Source: Pegoplata infirma (lineage: Eukaryota > Arthropoda > Insecta > Diptera > Anthomyiidae). From it: DNA of 64,000 bases. Location of the stretch: the NCBI GenBank assembly GCA_963921195.1, contig OY992540.1, positions 42,431,890 to 42,495,889 on the forward strand, given 5' to 3'. The notes under the pieces are model-generated. The model was not told the origin of the DNA. It was given only the letters and a program-made list of their open reading frames with translations, and did no database searches. A program made the position numbers and the translations under genes. This document shows positions 46,540 to 58,958 of this stretch, piece after piece (positions within the stretch are counted from its first letter, which is position 1; each line of letters begins with the position of its first letter).

Positions 46540-47490
46540 GTGGTAACAAGTGCATTTTTTTCTGTTTTTTTATGCATTTTAGTACACGATAAAGATGTCG
46601 CAGATGGGCATAATACTTTTTTATAGAAATGTATCATTAAAAGCAATATCTCAGCTAAAATCGTTTCAAGTCAAAGCTAAAAAAAAAAAATATTTAATTT
46701 TTAGAGTAGGACCCCAACGGCCCTATGCCCTATGCACTAAAAATCTTGATATATGCACTAAAAGCCATAATATATCACCCTGTTTTTAACTTTTATTAAA
46801 AAAACAAACAACATAAATATATCTTTATTCCATTGTTATTAAAAAAATCAAAATAATCAAAAAAAAAAAAATAACAATTGCTTTAATACAAAAAAAAAAA
46901 ATATCATAAAAAATCTTAAAAATTTATAAAAAAAAAAATAAAAAAAATATCTAAAAAAAAATAAAATTTATACAAAATATGACATAAAAATATGCATTTA
47001 TAGCGAAATAACAGCAAAATATCCAAAAATATGCATTTTAATCAAAATATTCAAAAATATGCAATAAGCGATGCCACTATAAGCAAATTCTTTGATTCGC
47101 AAAGATATTTTGTTTATGCTGTTCTATGACCAAAGAGAAAAATGCATTTGCATGAAAGTCCTCTCTTTGCTAAAAACTAATAGAATTAAACGCTGAACTC
47201 GATCTGTGCTAAGAGAAAAAACAATAAAGAAAACCATCAGACAAATCTGGTGGCCAATTCTCGGAGCCGTTAACGATCGAAATTCTACTTGAATGTGAGA
47301 TATTTAATTTGTTTTATGCCTAAAAATATGCTTTGATAACCACAAGTTAAAATTTTTTTTTTTTTTTATGTTTTTAGGTTTCAGTGTTGTAAAAAAAGCT
47401 TCTATTTATCAATGCATAATTTTAGGCATAAAGAAAAATTAAAAAAATCGCACGTTTGAGAAGAATTTCAATCGCTATCAACTCCTATAA
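46540..47490. other. AT-rich; nothing recognised
   Basis: Long A-runs and TATGCATTT words (AAAATATGCATTTTA repeated near 46990-47060). The 64-codon ORF at 46595 is not convincing. Confidence 0.4.
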
Positions 47491-47497
47491 CACAGTG

Positions 47498-48105
47498 CAA
47501 CACCCAAAATCGGAATGGGATGAAACCAATAGCAAATGAAAGTTGACATATTCCATAACAAACCCCTCAAGGTTTTTTTTCGATTTCAGAGCTAGATTTT
47601 GCTTTACATGCATTTGAAGTTAGTGCACTTTTATTATAATTATAATAATAAATGCTTGAAAACGGTATTAGTGGCGAATGATTAATATTGTAATTGCCTT
47701 TAAATAACAATCATACGCAACGGTGTCCAGTGGTTTATATTAATAATTGCCTTTAAATAACAATCATATGCAACGGTGTACAGTGGTTTATTTTAATAAT
47801 TTGGCTATTCAGTAAATAGGTACTGAACCGATTGCAGCAAAATTCATACCAGTCATAGCTGAAGTAATTTTGAGCTTAAGTTTGGAAACTGGACCTTACA
47901 TGTCCAATAAGGGCACCACCAGGGGCCTTAAAAGTAGGAGATGTTTAGTACACAAAAACTTTAAATGCTTTAAAATCACCAACTTTAAATGCGTGTAAAA
48001 TAAAATCTAGCTCTGACCTAAAAAAAAGGCCTTGAGGATTTTGTTATGGAAAACGTCAGCTTTGATTTGCTTTTGGTTTCATCCCATTCCGATTCCGAAA
48101 GTTCG
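47498..48105. mobile_element. Inverted-arm element
   Basis: AAATCGGAATGGGATGAAAC .. TTCCATAACAAACCCCTCAA on the left is mirrored by CCTTGAGGATTTTGTTATGG .. TTTCATCCCATTCCGATTCC on the right. AGCTAGATTTTGCTTTACAT and AAAATAAAATCTAGCTCTGA continue the arms. Ends and target duplication not resolved. ORF 48046-48276 overlaps the arm and is not a gene. Confidence 0.65.
47680..47795. repeat. Two ~55-bp direct repeats
   Basis: TAATTGCCTTTAAATAACAA followed by TCATACGCAACGGTGTCCAG occurs twice in tandem with two or three changes, inside the inverted-arm element. Confidence 0.85.
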
Positions 48106-48513
48106 ATTTTATATCTCTGTGTAATTAGTTTTCTTGTCCATAGTGAAATTTATACCATTGCACTCTGTCTTCATACAACTACAAGTAAATTTAATCGTGA
48201 AAAATTGTTTTTTTTTTATTTTTTTCGTTTTTGCATCAAATATCAGCAGTGTCAACAGTATTTAGCACACGTCTGAACTGAAATGTAAAGAAAACTACAG
48301 CATCAACAAAAAGGTGTAACCCTGTCGTTAAAATAACAATAAATGATGTGTATACTTGTCAATGCCATTAGCTTTTAGCGGGTCATCTATAAATATGGAG
48401 CACATGTTATTGAGCAGCAGTGCACAGTGTGGTTGTACAAAATTAATTTTTTTTATTCATTGTGATAAAAAATTTTTTTAATGAAAACAAAAAAATTTTT
48501 TTTTTTTTAAATA

Positions 48514-48690
48514 CATTGTCTTCGAAACAGAAAATGCAAATTCCTTAATTTTTAATAAAAAAAAAAAAAAAATATTTAAAAACCATTGTCTCCGAAACAG
48601 ACAATGCAAATTCCTTAATTTTTAATGAAAACAACAAAAAATATTTTTTAATTGTCTCCGAAACAGAAAATGCAAATTCCTTCATTTGTG
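48514..48690. repeat. ~68-bp tandem repeat, 2.5 units
   Basis: TTGTCTCCGAAACAGAAAAT then GCAAATTCCTTAATTTTTAA begins at about 48516, 48585 and 48651, separated by A-runs. Confidence 0.85.
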
Positions 48691-48836
48691 TCTGCAATTC
48701 CAGATCATGTTGGTAACCCTTGCGAAATAATTTAAGAGACAAAAAAGTTGAAAGTATGAGTTTTCTAGAAATAGAATTGTATTGTTGGAAACTGTCAAAA
48801 TTTATTCTGTAGAAACTAAAAATATTCACATACATA

Positions 48837-51505
48837 TGAGGCATTCCACACCAAATGTCCCGCTACAGAAAAACATGTGTCCCGTAAATTTCTGAATAGG
48901 TTATTTGGATAGCCCTATATGGAACTAAGAAAATTGCGTTTTTGGTTTTTCAAATTTTAAAAAACTGGGCTGAGGAGGCGTGGTCAAATATTGGAAAAAT
49001 GGTCAAATTTGTGTCGAGTTGCCTTGATTAAATATTTATCACATTAAAACGGAATGCACCACAATCTCAAAAATTTACATTCTTATATAGTTTTGTATGG
49101 GCTATCGATTAAAATTTTTTTTTTGGAAAATTTTCAGAACGCGTTCTGAAATTTTCCATTTTTTAAAAAAGTCAATTTATCAAAAATCCGGCCACTTTTT
49201 TTTTTTTTTTTAAATTTTTTTTTTTAAAGTTTAGATGTTTGTCCATCCACACAAAAAAATTCAGAAACACGTTCGGCGTTTTTTTCGAGAAAATCGCATT
49301 TGAATATTGAATTTCACGACAATTTTGGAATTTCCTTGTATTTTCTTGTTAAAATATGGCGTATGAGTAACACATTTTTGCGAAACCAACGAGTTGATCC
49401 CATTTTAATTATTTGTTCATGTGTGGTGCAATATAGAGATGGGCGTGAGTGCGATTTGACCCACGCAAGATTTGACCCACGAAATTAAAGTCACTGACGA
49501 CTCGTTATTATTTTTAGTTTACTTGTGCAATCACGTGAGTCAATTTACTGTTACTCACGCAGTTTTTGATTACGCTCACGGTTGTTCACTCACGCTGATG
49601 ATGATTTTACAAAAATAATAAAAACAACAAATTTTCTATGAAAAATCCCTGAAAACGAAAACTCAAAAAACAGTAAAATTCCAAAAAAAAAAATAGTTAA
49701 AAATCACAAAAACTTACTTAAGAAAAATTTTAAGCATTCACTCATCTCGCAAAAATTGGACTTCATAATCACTCACGAAATGTTCTACTAACGCTACCTC
49801 TTTAATGTCGTGAATAGCTTAGTACGTGACTCGCGAGTCATTTTTTTCAAATGTTGAACGTTAAAGGATATGTACCTATAATGTAGTGTCCGATTTATTG
49901 CTCCCGCTTAAATGCGCTTATCCAAAATATTAAATAAATCAGAAGGATATTGATGCATTTACATAAAAAAACTCTTATAAACGCACATCAAGTGGTCTGT
50001 CTGTCTGTATGTATGTCTATCTGTCTGGGTGTATGTATGTCTGCCTGTATGTCTGATAAACAAAACCCCGCTTAAATGCGTAAGACTGGTAAAAGAGTTT
50101 CATACAAAGTTCACTAAAATATCAAAACTAAAATGAACTGAAATATCACCACTAAAATGAGTTCCCCGCTTTATTGATTCACTTGCGGAAGCATAAATAA
50201 CAATAAACAAATTCAAAAACTTAAGATCACTAGATTAACGTTTATATGCATCAATATTCTTTTGATTTATCTTATATTTTGGATAAGCGCATTAAACCGG
50301 GAGCAATAAATCGGAGACTACATTGTAGGTACATATCCTTTAACGTTCAACATTTGAAAAAATTGACTCGCGGGTCACGTACTAAGCTATTTTTAATTAA
50401 ACCCTCACTTAGTTTTCACTTAACAAACTTGAGTTATGCGTTAGTGTCATTCTTGCCTGAATCACGCAAAAACGTTACCAGAGACCTTTCCTATATATAC
50501 TATATTAGAGATGGTTGACTCACTTGCGAATCACACGTGAGTAAAAACTAAATCACTCACGATATTAAATAGGTAGCGTGAGTAGAAAAACATTTCGTGA
50601 GTGATTAGGAAGTCCAATTTTTGCGATGTGATTTTTAACTTTTTTTTTTATTCTTACTGTTTTTTTTTTGAGTTTCCGTTTTTAGTGCTTTGTTTTCATA
50701 GAAAATTTGTTGTTTTTATTATTTTTGTAAAATCATCATCAACGTGAGTGAACAACCGTGAGCGTAATCAAAAATTGCGTGAGCGTGAGTAACAGTAAAT
50801 TGACTCACGTGATTGCACAAGTAAACTAAAAATAATAACGAGTCGTCAGTGACTTTAATTGCGTGGGTCAAATCTTGCGTGGGTCAAATCGCATTCACGC
50901 CCATCTCTATATTGCACCACACATGAACAAATAATTAAAATGGGATCAACTCGTTGGTTTCGCAAAAATTTGTTACTCATACGCCATGTTTTAACAAGAA
51001 AATACAAGGAAATTCCAAAATTGTCGTGAAATTCAATATTCAAATGCGATTTTCTCGAAAAAAACGCCGAACGTGTTTCTGAATTTTTTTGTGTGGATGG
51101 ACAAACATCTAAACTTAAAAAAAAAAAATTTAAAAAAAAAAAAAAAAGTGGCCGGATTTTTGATAAATTGACTTTTTTAAAAAATGGAAAATTTCAGAAC
51201 GGGTTCTGAAAATTTTCCAAAAAAAAATTTTTAATCGATAGCCCATACAAAACTATATAAGAATGTAAATTTTTGAGATTGTGGTGCATTCCGTTTTAAT
51301 GTGATAAATATTTAATCAAGGCAACTCGACACAAATTTGACCATTTTTCCAATATTTGACCACGCCTCCTCAGCCCAGTTTTTGAAAAATTGAAAAACCA
51401 AAAACGCAATTTTCTTAGTTCCATATAGAGCTATCCATACAACCTATTCAGAAATTCGTGCGACACGTGTTTTTTTTCGCTGGACATTTGGTGTGGAATG
51501 CCTCA
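48837..51505. mobile_element. Long foldback element, TA-flanked, ~1.1-kb arms
   Basis: Ends TGAGGCATTCCACACCAAAT (left) and ATTTGGTGTGGAATGCCTCA (right), with TA outside each. The arms match to about 49910 and 50290, apart from a ~160-bp deletion in the left arm near 49820. The loop holds a GTCTGTCTGTATGTATGTCT tract. The mirrored 62-codon ORFs (49300-49488 plus, 50855-51043 minus) are nearly identical only because the arms are. The terminal 12 bases match the 8416-10362 element at 11. Confidence 0.88.
50506..50909. mobile_element. hAT-like element within the right foldback arm
   Basis: Left end TAGAGATGGTTGACTCAC and right end GCATTCACGCCCATCTCTA, with many GTGAGTG/CACTCAC motifs. The outer end is mirrored in the left arm at 49434 (TAGAGATGGGCGTGAGTG). 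Flanking 8-mers do not match. Confidence 0.55.
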
Positions 51506-52340
51506 TATATAAAAAGCAATTTCCATTGACAAGACAAACCGATATTTATAATCTTACTGACGATAACACTAACTAGAGTGTTTGAAACCGGTATGGCAAT
51601 ACCAGAAATGTCTATTATTTTAAGAAATTCAATTTTACTTCTGCATTTTTTCAACTTTAACCCATAAACATTGTGGAGTGTATTTAAAGAATTTTATTTT
51701 TAGAGCCATTGTTCTCAATTGTCTCGCCAGTACTTCGTTTTTTATTCCATTGGCTACCACTGCATTAATTATTACAAACCACACAATTTAAAGTTTAATT
51801 TGCTTAAAAGTTCTCCAAAAAATAAATGTTTAAATATTTTTTTTTACCATATTCGTAATTAAAACTTTTGTTAAAAACTTATAGCAACATACCACTGTAC
51901 CAGTAGCCAGTCATATGTTATATTTTTTTTACATCATGGATGACAATCTTTTCAACATGCAGCAATACCAGAAAATTGATGAATTTTTTCAAAATCATAC
52001 TGAAAACGTATACACGCACTCACCACTTACCGTTACCAAACAACAAAAAAAAAACCGTAAACATGTTGAATACAAGAGCACAATACACACAAAGAGTTGC
52101 ATTTCCATATGAAGCAAATTTTCCTCTTTTGGTGAATTTTTCAGTTTTGGACATTGTATCATGTGGTCTGCGCGTTTGTGTTTTTGTCGGCATTTTAACA
52201 TGTTTCGTTTTCCGGTTTGGGAATTCAAGCAGACAAGGAAAACATGACCAGCAAAACACAAAACATAGACATCAACATAATGAATAGACTGGTTCCATTT
52301 AAAATAGCATAGGCAATCAGCCGATGGTGGTTCAATTTAT
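51506..52340. other. Less AT-rich segment, no confident gene
   Basis: Overlapping ORFs (51915-52112, 51940-52287 plus; 51995-52261 minus) cross the same ~350 bases. None shows a recognisable domain, splice pattern or signal peptide, so none is called. Confidence 0.35.
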
Positions 52341-54425
52341 CCAAAAATTAACATATCCATTCTTCTGATTTTTATTGAATTTCGGTTTTTGTTATTTAGT
52401 CGAAATTGTGAATGGTTCGCGCTTTATCGCTGTTCAAAGTTGGTATTTTGCCACAATTTTATGAGAAATACATAATGTTTAAATGATCGTATCTTTGGAA
52501 CGCATCATCCGATTATCACGAAATAAAGCGCAAAATAATGGCTATGTCCTGTACTTAAAATGCAATTTTGAAAAAGGATAGGATGCTTAGCAAAAAGGAT
52601 ATTAAAATGAAAAAAGTGTCCTTAATTTGCAAATATCTCAAAATGCGTATCTTTAATTTTCCTTTATTTTTTTGCACATGTAGCCCAAAATGTACTTAAC
52701 AACATATGCAAATCCCAAATTGGGGTGATGAGCGGTTTAATTGTAAACGCGGTTTCATGAAACGCCTTATTGATATTTGTTAATAACTCTCGTTTACAAA
52801 TGAAAAACAATTTGTGCGCACTAACCGCGAATAATTTTTTTATATGTATTTTTGATCGCTAAACTCAAAAATTTCATTAAAACAACATTTCGTGAATACA
52901 TTTTTGTTAAATGAATTTTTTAGCGTTTTTTGGAGGTATTTTTAACTATTTTGCTTATATCTTAAGTTCTGTTTAGCGGATCTTCTCGCAATAAAAACCA
53001 AACTAAAGATAATAGAATTTCCAACAAATCCTACATTCATAATTTTTTCATCAGTTCATAGCTTTACGCGAAAATAAATATTTTAGCGTTATTTGGAGGT
53101 ATTTTGACTATTTTTCTTATATCTTGAGTTCCGTTTATCTGATCTTTTCGCAATAAGAACCAAATTAAAGACAATCAAATTTCCAACAAATCCTTCATTC
53201 ATTATTTTTATATCAGTTCATAACTTTACGCGCAATAGGCAAACAAGGAAAAACTATTTTTTTATTAACAAAGCTCATTTTTTAAAAAATTTAAAAACAG
53301 AAATCGTAAAAAATTACCAATTTTTTTTTGTATTTTATCATCTATATTCATATAATTTGTGATAACTTCGGAGTAAACCTATAGATTTTCATCAAATTAA
53401 CTTTATTACATTTCTTAATGTTCAGGCTTTGCAGATAAATAAAAAGACGTAATTAATTGCAAAGATTTCTATTTCATAAACTTTTTTTTAAATGATTTGT
53501 TAATCAAAAAACTTATTTTAGTCCTATGTTTGCCTATTGAACGGAAAGCTTTGAACTGATGGAAAAATGATGAATGTAGGATATGTTGGAAATTTGATTG
53601 TCTTTAATTTGGTTCTTATTTCGGAAGGATCAGATAAACAGAACTCAAGATATAAGAAAAATAGTCAAAATACCTTCAAATAACGCTAAAAAAATTATTT
53701 GCGCGTAAAGCTTTGAACTGACGAGAAAATGATGCATGTAGGATTTGTTGGAAATTTGATTGTCTTTAGTTTGGTTTTTATTGCGAGAAGATCAGATAAA
53801 CAGAACTTAAGATATAAGCAAAATAGTAAAAATACCTCCAAAAAACGCTAAAAAAAATAATTAAACAAAAATGTATTCGCGAAATGTCGTTTTAATGAAA
53901 TTTTTGAGTTTAGCGATCCAAAATACATACAAAAAAAATATTCGCGGTTAGCGCGCAGAAATTGTTTTTCATTTGTAAACAAGAATTATTAACAAAAATC
54001 AATAAGTCGTTTCATGTAACCACGTTTATAAATAAACCGCTTATCACCCCAATTTGGGATTTGCATATGTTGTTAAGTACATTTTGGGCTACATGTGCAA
54101 AAAAATATAGGAAAATTAAAGATACGCATTTTGAGATATTTGCAAATTAAGGACATTTTTTAAAATTCAATATCCTTTTTGCAAAGCATCCCATCCTTTT
54201 TAAATAGTCTGTTTTAAGTACAGGACATAACCATTGTTTTGCGCTTTATTTCGTGGCAATCGGATGATGCGTTCCAAAGATATGATCATTTAAACATTGT
54301 GTATTTATCATACAAGTGTTGCAAAATACCAACTTTGAACAGCGATAAAACGCGAACCATTCACAATTTTTACTAAATAACAAAAACCGAAATTCAACAA
54401 AAATCAGAAGAACATATATACCAAT
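52341..54425. mobile_element. Long foldback element, ~0.95-kb arms
   Basis: The left arm (ATTCTTCTGATTTTTATTGA .. TGAATGGTTCGCGCTTTATC ..) is the reverse complement of the right arm (GATAAAACGCGAACCATTCA .. CAAAAATCAGAAGAA) with ~10% differences. The spacer is ~53250-53525. Each arm also holds a direct duplication of TTTTAGCGTT..TTTGGAGGTATTTT..CTTATATCTT (52915-53040 and 53085-53200, mirrored at 53600-53880). Exact termini not resolved. Confidence 0.85.
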
Positions 54426-54651
54426 TTTTAAGACAATTAAAATAGGTAAGGCCGAAAAAGTGTTTTTTTGTAGTCAAAAATTTTGGAATTCTTCAATACA
54501 AACAATTGTATATGAGTGATGAGCTGCATGTACAGCGAGTGAGAAGTGGGTAAATTGATAACATACCCATAATTTTCTCTTTACATATTAGGGCTTCGAA
54601 AAGTCTGATTTTTAAAGATTTATTAAATCATTATTAAAGCTTTAGTTATAA

Positions 54652-55293
54652 CACCGACCAACAAATTTCAAATTTAGGCTGTAAACATGAACCGGACCAA
54701 AAAATTCTGAGAGTATGGCCCGTGTCTCCCAGTTTTTCTAGATCAATTTGCGTTTTCGCGAAAAATTAAGCGGCCTTTGATAACTCCTAGTAAAATTTGA
54801 TGCAAAACATTTTTGTAGAACATTTTAACCCTTTAAATGCACAACTTAATGGCTTTCTAAGAGAATCTTTGAAATAAGGAAAAAATTACTCCTAAAAATA
54901 TATTAATATGTTCTAAGAAAAGAACCTCCATTAAATGTTACTGAAGACATCTATAAATACTATTTTTATCAAAAGTATATTTACTACATGTTTTCTACTT
55001 ATTTCACACTTCTTTTGTAAAACACAATTTAACATCATATTTTTTTGCATTTTTCGCGAAAAACGCGAATTGATGTAGAAAACCTGAATGACACGGAGAT
55101 GTTATTTTTATACCCACTTTGTGACTGGAGTGAATTTTTTCTATAGTGCAAACAATTTTTTAGTTTGCAAAAAAATTCGCAAGAACGCGAATTGATCTAG
55201 AAAACTGGGAGGCACGGGTATTTTATTTTCGGCCATAGAATTTTTTAGTCCGGTTTATGTGTACAGCCAAAATTTCAAATTTAATAGACGGTG
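54652..55293. mobile_element. Inverted-arm element CACCGACC..GGTCGGTG-like
   Basis: The left arm has GTAAACATGAACCGGACCAA and CCCGTGTCTCCCAGTTTTTC. The right arm has GAAAACTGGGAGGCACGGGT and TAGTCCGGTTTATGTGTACA. ATAA lies immediately outside each end. It lies beside DINE-like sequence (55300-55432, minus strand). Confidence 0.6.
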
Positions 55294-55441
55294 ATAAAGG
55301 CGTGGCAGCAAAAATTGTAAAAAAATCAGTTTTTTTCCCCTGGTCCGATTTTGCCGATTTAGAAACCTAATCAGCCTATGGTCATTAGATATAATCGTGC
55401 CAAATTTCAGGAGTCAAGCATTTTTGGTTTGGACTGTACGT

Positions 55442-56319
55442 TAGGGTGGGTCGATGAAATGCATATTTGCAAATCTCGTTAACTAATAGCAAAAACTCGA
55501 CGCGCATTTTCGAGCTGATAACGGAAAAAATCATGAACAAAATTTAGGAGGGTACTTTCAGGCCTCTACAAGCGGTTTCAGTTCGCGGTTTTTGGAAAAA
55601 AATATTTTCTTTAATTTTGTAAAAATATTTTAAAAATTAAGTAAAATAATGCTTATTACGAAACAAGTTCCAAAAAAAATTATCTCGCCAATTTTAGCCC
55701 GTGGATGCATTTTTATATCCAGGAAAGTTCGATTTATTTTATAAAAAAAAATATTTTTTATTTCATAATAGCACTCAAATGGTGCATAAGGCCGATTTAA
55801 GAACATGAATGATAAAAATAAAAAAACTGCGGGTATTTATAGCAATCCACAAGTGCAAAAAATTCGCAAATTATAAAAAAATTAAAAATGGGTATCAAAA
55901 TTTTGGTAAAATAAAGCGTTTTAAGAAAATTATAAAAAAACAAAACAAATTGCCGGCTATTTATAGCAATCCGCAAGTGCAAAAAATTCGAAAGTACCAA
56001 AAAAAATTAAAAAATGGAAAAATGGGTATCAAATTGTTGGTATAAAAATGCATTCACGGGATAAAATTGGCGAGATAAATTTTTTTTTGGAACTTGTTTC
56101 GTAATAAGCATTATTTTACTTAATTTTTAAAATATTTTTAAAAAATTAAAAAAAAATATTTTTTTTCCAAAACCGCGAACTAAAACCGCTTGTAGAGGCC
56201 TAAAAGTACCCTCCTAAAATTTTTTCATGATTTTTCCCGTTATCAGCTCGAAAATGCGCGTCGAGTTTTTGCTATTAGTTAACGAGATTCGCAAATATGC
56301 ATTTCATCGACCCACCCTA
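55442..56319. mobile_element. hAT-type foldback element, copy 2
   Basis: Same ends as 25820-26985 (TAGGGTGGGTCGA / TCGACCCACCCTA). CTGTACGT is duplicated at 55434-55441 and 56320-56327. It is 288 bp shorter because part of one arm near 56040 is deleted. ORFs 55797-56045 mirror those in copy 1 and are not genes. Confidence 0.93.
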
Positions 56320-56327
56320 CTGTACGT

Positions 56328-56649
56328 GGTTTAATATTATAAAATAAGTCATACTTTTAAAGTGCAGTTGCACAAAGCGGGCGCTTTTGGTGCAAGTTTC
56401 TATGACTGATTCTAGTAAAAAATTATACAACTTACCACTCTATAAAAATATCTAAGGATAATTTATCTAATAGATAATTTAGTCTTGACATTTAGACTTT
56501 TGAACTTTTATTTTAAAAAACTCAGAATGAATGAAAATATTTTGTGCTAAAATTACCTTTTAATTGATGTGTATAGTTCCAACATTTTTTATTGGTTTAC
56601 CTTTCATTTGTAATTTTCAACTTAAGACTATTTAAAATATTTTTTTGTT
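56328..56649. other. Intergenic, nothing recognised
   Basis: AT-rich unique DNA between two elements. Confidence 0.4.
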
Positions 56650-57328
56650 TTTTATACCCCCCAACCACAGTATGGGGGTATACTCACTTTGTCATTCCGT
56701 TTGTAACGCATCGAAATATCGGTCGCGGAGCCCATAAAGTATATGTATATATTATTGATCTATGATCGATTCTAAGACTTTTCTAGAATGTCCGTATGTC
56801 CGTCCATCCGTTCGTCTGTATAAGACACGATACAGTCCAAAATAAAAGAGATAGACTCGCTAAGTTTGGCAGGAATATGTCTTTTGGTCCTAGGCAGTTT
56901 GAGTTCGTAAATGGGCAAAATCGGACCAGGGGGAAAAAAGGTCCCTATTGAAAAACTTAACTAACCTCAGAAAAACGCCATATTTTCACAGTATTTTTGT
57001 ATTTTTGTTAAGCAAATTAAACAATTTGATGCCAGAAATAGTTAAATTCCTGCACTTGGACCTAGAAAATAAAAATATATTTTTTTTGACCGCCCACTTT
57101 TGTGGGCGTGGTTTTTAAAAATGTTTTTAAATAATAGTAATCTTAAAATGCAAAATAAATGAATTTTTAAACATTTACCGCATGGGTTTATGTGTCCCAA
57201 AATGTTCCCTTCTGACCCCCGCCCACCAAAAAAAAAACGCCCCTGCAATTTTTTTTTAAATTTTTTTTTTATATGTTGGAGGGTATTATAGATTCGGCCC
57301 AGCCGAATTTAACACTCTCACTTGTTTT
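56650..57328 (+). mobile_element. DINE-1-like element, ACAGTATGG subfamily, complete
   Basis: Start TATACCCCCCAACCACAGTA, core CCATAAAGTATATGTATATA, reduced GTCCGTCC tract, block ACCAGGGGGAAAAAAGGTCC. It ends GGAGGGTATTATAGATTCGG, hairpin TTCGGCCCAGCCGAA, CTCTCACTTGTTTT. Confidence 0.85.
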
Positions 57329-57503
57329 TACTAATTTTTGAATGCTGAACATGAATTTGTCAACAAAATTGCAGAACCACGATTTTGGTCCACTGATGCT
57401 AATTTTTGCTGAAAATTCTTGTTTGACTTTTTTGAAAAATGTGTCTCAAAATTTGGGTGTATTGTGTATACAAAAAATTATGTCTCAAAATTTGGATGTA
57501 TAC

Positions 57504-58828
57504 TAAAGGTGTCCTTACGACTAAGGTAATTTTTCAAAATCACTTTTGAATGCGTGGTAGGGTCCTAAATTGTAGTTTAGTACCTAAAAATGAGTGAGCC
57601 AAAATTTGGGGACAATCGGATAAAAATAACTCGTGCCGAAAATGGATTGAAGTTTTGGGACACTCTTATGTGATAAAAAAACACGTTTTTTCTAGTTTTT
57701 GGAAAATTATTGGTATATGTTATTTTTTGTTAATTTTTTTGTTAAATAATATGAAAATGGTACTAAATTACCTTTCCAAAAAGGTTAAAAAAATTCAAAT
57801 CGGATAAAAAATAAGCATTTTATGCATACATGCCCCAGACCATTGCATGGTTTTTAAAGCCAAAATTTGAAAATGTTCAAAATTTCTAGGCAAAAAAATA
57901 AAAAAAATTAAATTTTACTTTATAATGTTATTAAATCCATGTTATAGATAAAAATTAACAAATATAGTAGTCTAGCTTTTTTTTAATTTGGCGTGGGTAG
58001 TGATATAACTTCCGCGGATTTCAAAGAAAATTTGTTTTTCTATGATAATTTAGCAAATATGGGAAAAAATGTTTTGTATTGTACTATACCAAGTGTAAAA
58101 CATAAATTCTGTAAATTCTTAGAGAAATAGGGCATCTTTAACCCCTTTTCATCGAGGTGAAATGACAAATTTGGGACATTACATATATATATAAAACAAA
58201 ATATCTGCATATATCCGGTTTCTCAAAAGTTATAGAATTTACATTTTGCGCTTCGTTCCGTACAATAAAGAAAAAATTTCCCCATATTTGCTAAATTATT
58301 GTGAAAAACGCATTTTATTTGGAATCCGCGGAAATTTTATCACTACCGGCGAAAAATAAAGAAAAAATCTTGACTACCATATCTGCTATTTTTAATCCTA
58401 AACATGTTTTCAATATGATCATAAAGTAAAATTAATTTTTTTTTATTTTTTTGCCTAAAAATTTTGAAAATTTTGAAATTCTGGCTTTAAAACCCATACA
58501 ATGGTCTGGGGCATGTATGCGTAAAATGCTTTTTTTTTATCCGAATTTAATTTTATTAGTCTTTTTGGAAAGGTAATTTAGTACCATTTTCGTATTGTTT
58601 CACAAAAAAATTAACAAAAAATAACAAATACCAACATTTTACCAAAAACTACAAAAAAAGAGCTTTTCTTTCATATAAGAATGCCCCAAAACTTCAATCC
58701 ATTTTCGGCACGAGTTATTTTTAGCCGATTGTCCCCAAATTTTGGCTCAGTCATTTTTAGATACTAAAGAACAATTTAGGACCCTACCAGGTGTAAAAAG
58801 ATGATTTTCGTTTTTAAGGACACCTCTA
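57504..58828. mobile_element. hAT-type foldback element with ~640-bp arms
   Basis: Ends TAAAGGTGTCCTTA and TTAAGGACACCTCTA. ATGTATAC is duplicated at 57496-57503 and 58829-58836. The arms include GAAAATGGATTGAAGTTTTG / CAAAACTTCAATCCATTTTC and ACATGCCCCAGACCATTGCA / CAATGGTCTGGGGCATGTAT. The TAGAG-type end fits hAT. No transposase. Confidence 0.92.
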
Positions 58829-58958
58829 ATGTATACATAATCTATAGATTATGAAATAAAAATTAATTTTAAAAATCGCGATGCTGATCAGCATCTGTAT
58901 ACCAAAATCGCATTTTTATTTTTTTTACTAGTTTTTACTTAACATAGTTTTAACATAA

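Noticed and set aside
49300..49488. 62-residue ORF almost identical to one at 50855-51043
   Set aside because: The two are mirror copies in inverted arms. There is no domain, and conservation reflects recent arm copying.
51940..52287. 115-codon ORF in a less AT-rich stretch
   Set aside because: Competing ORFs on both strands overlap it, with no domain or splice evidence.
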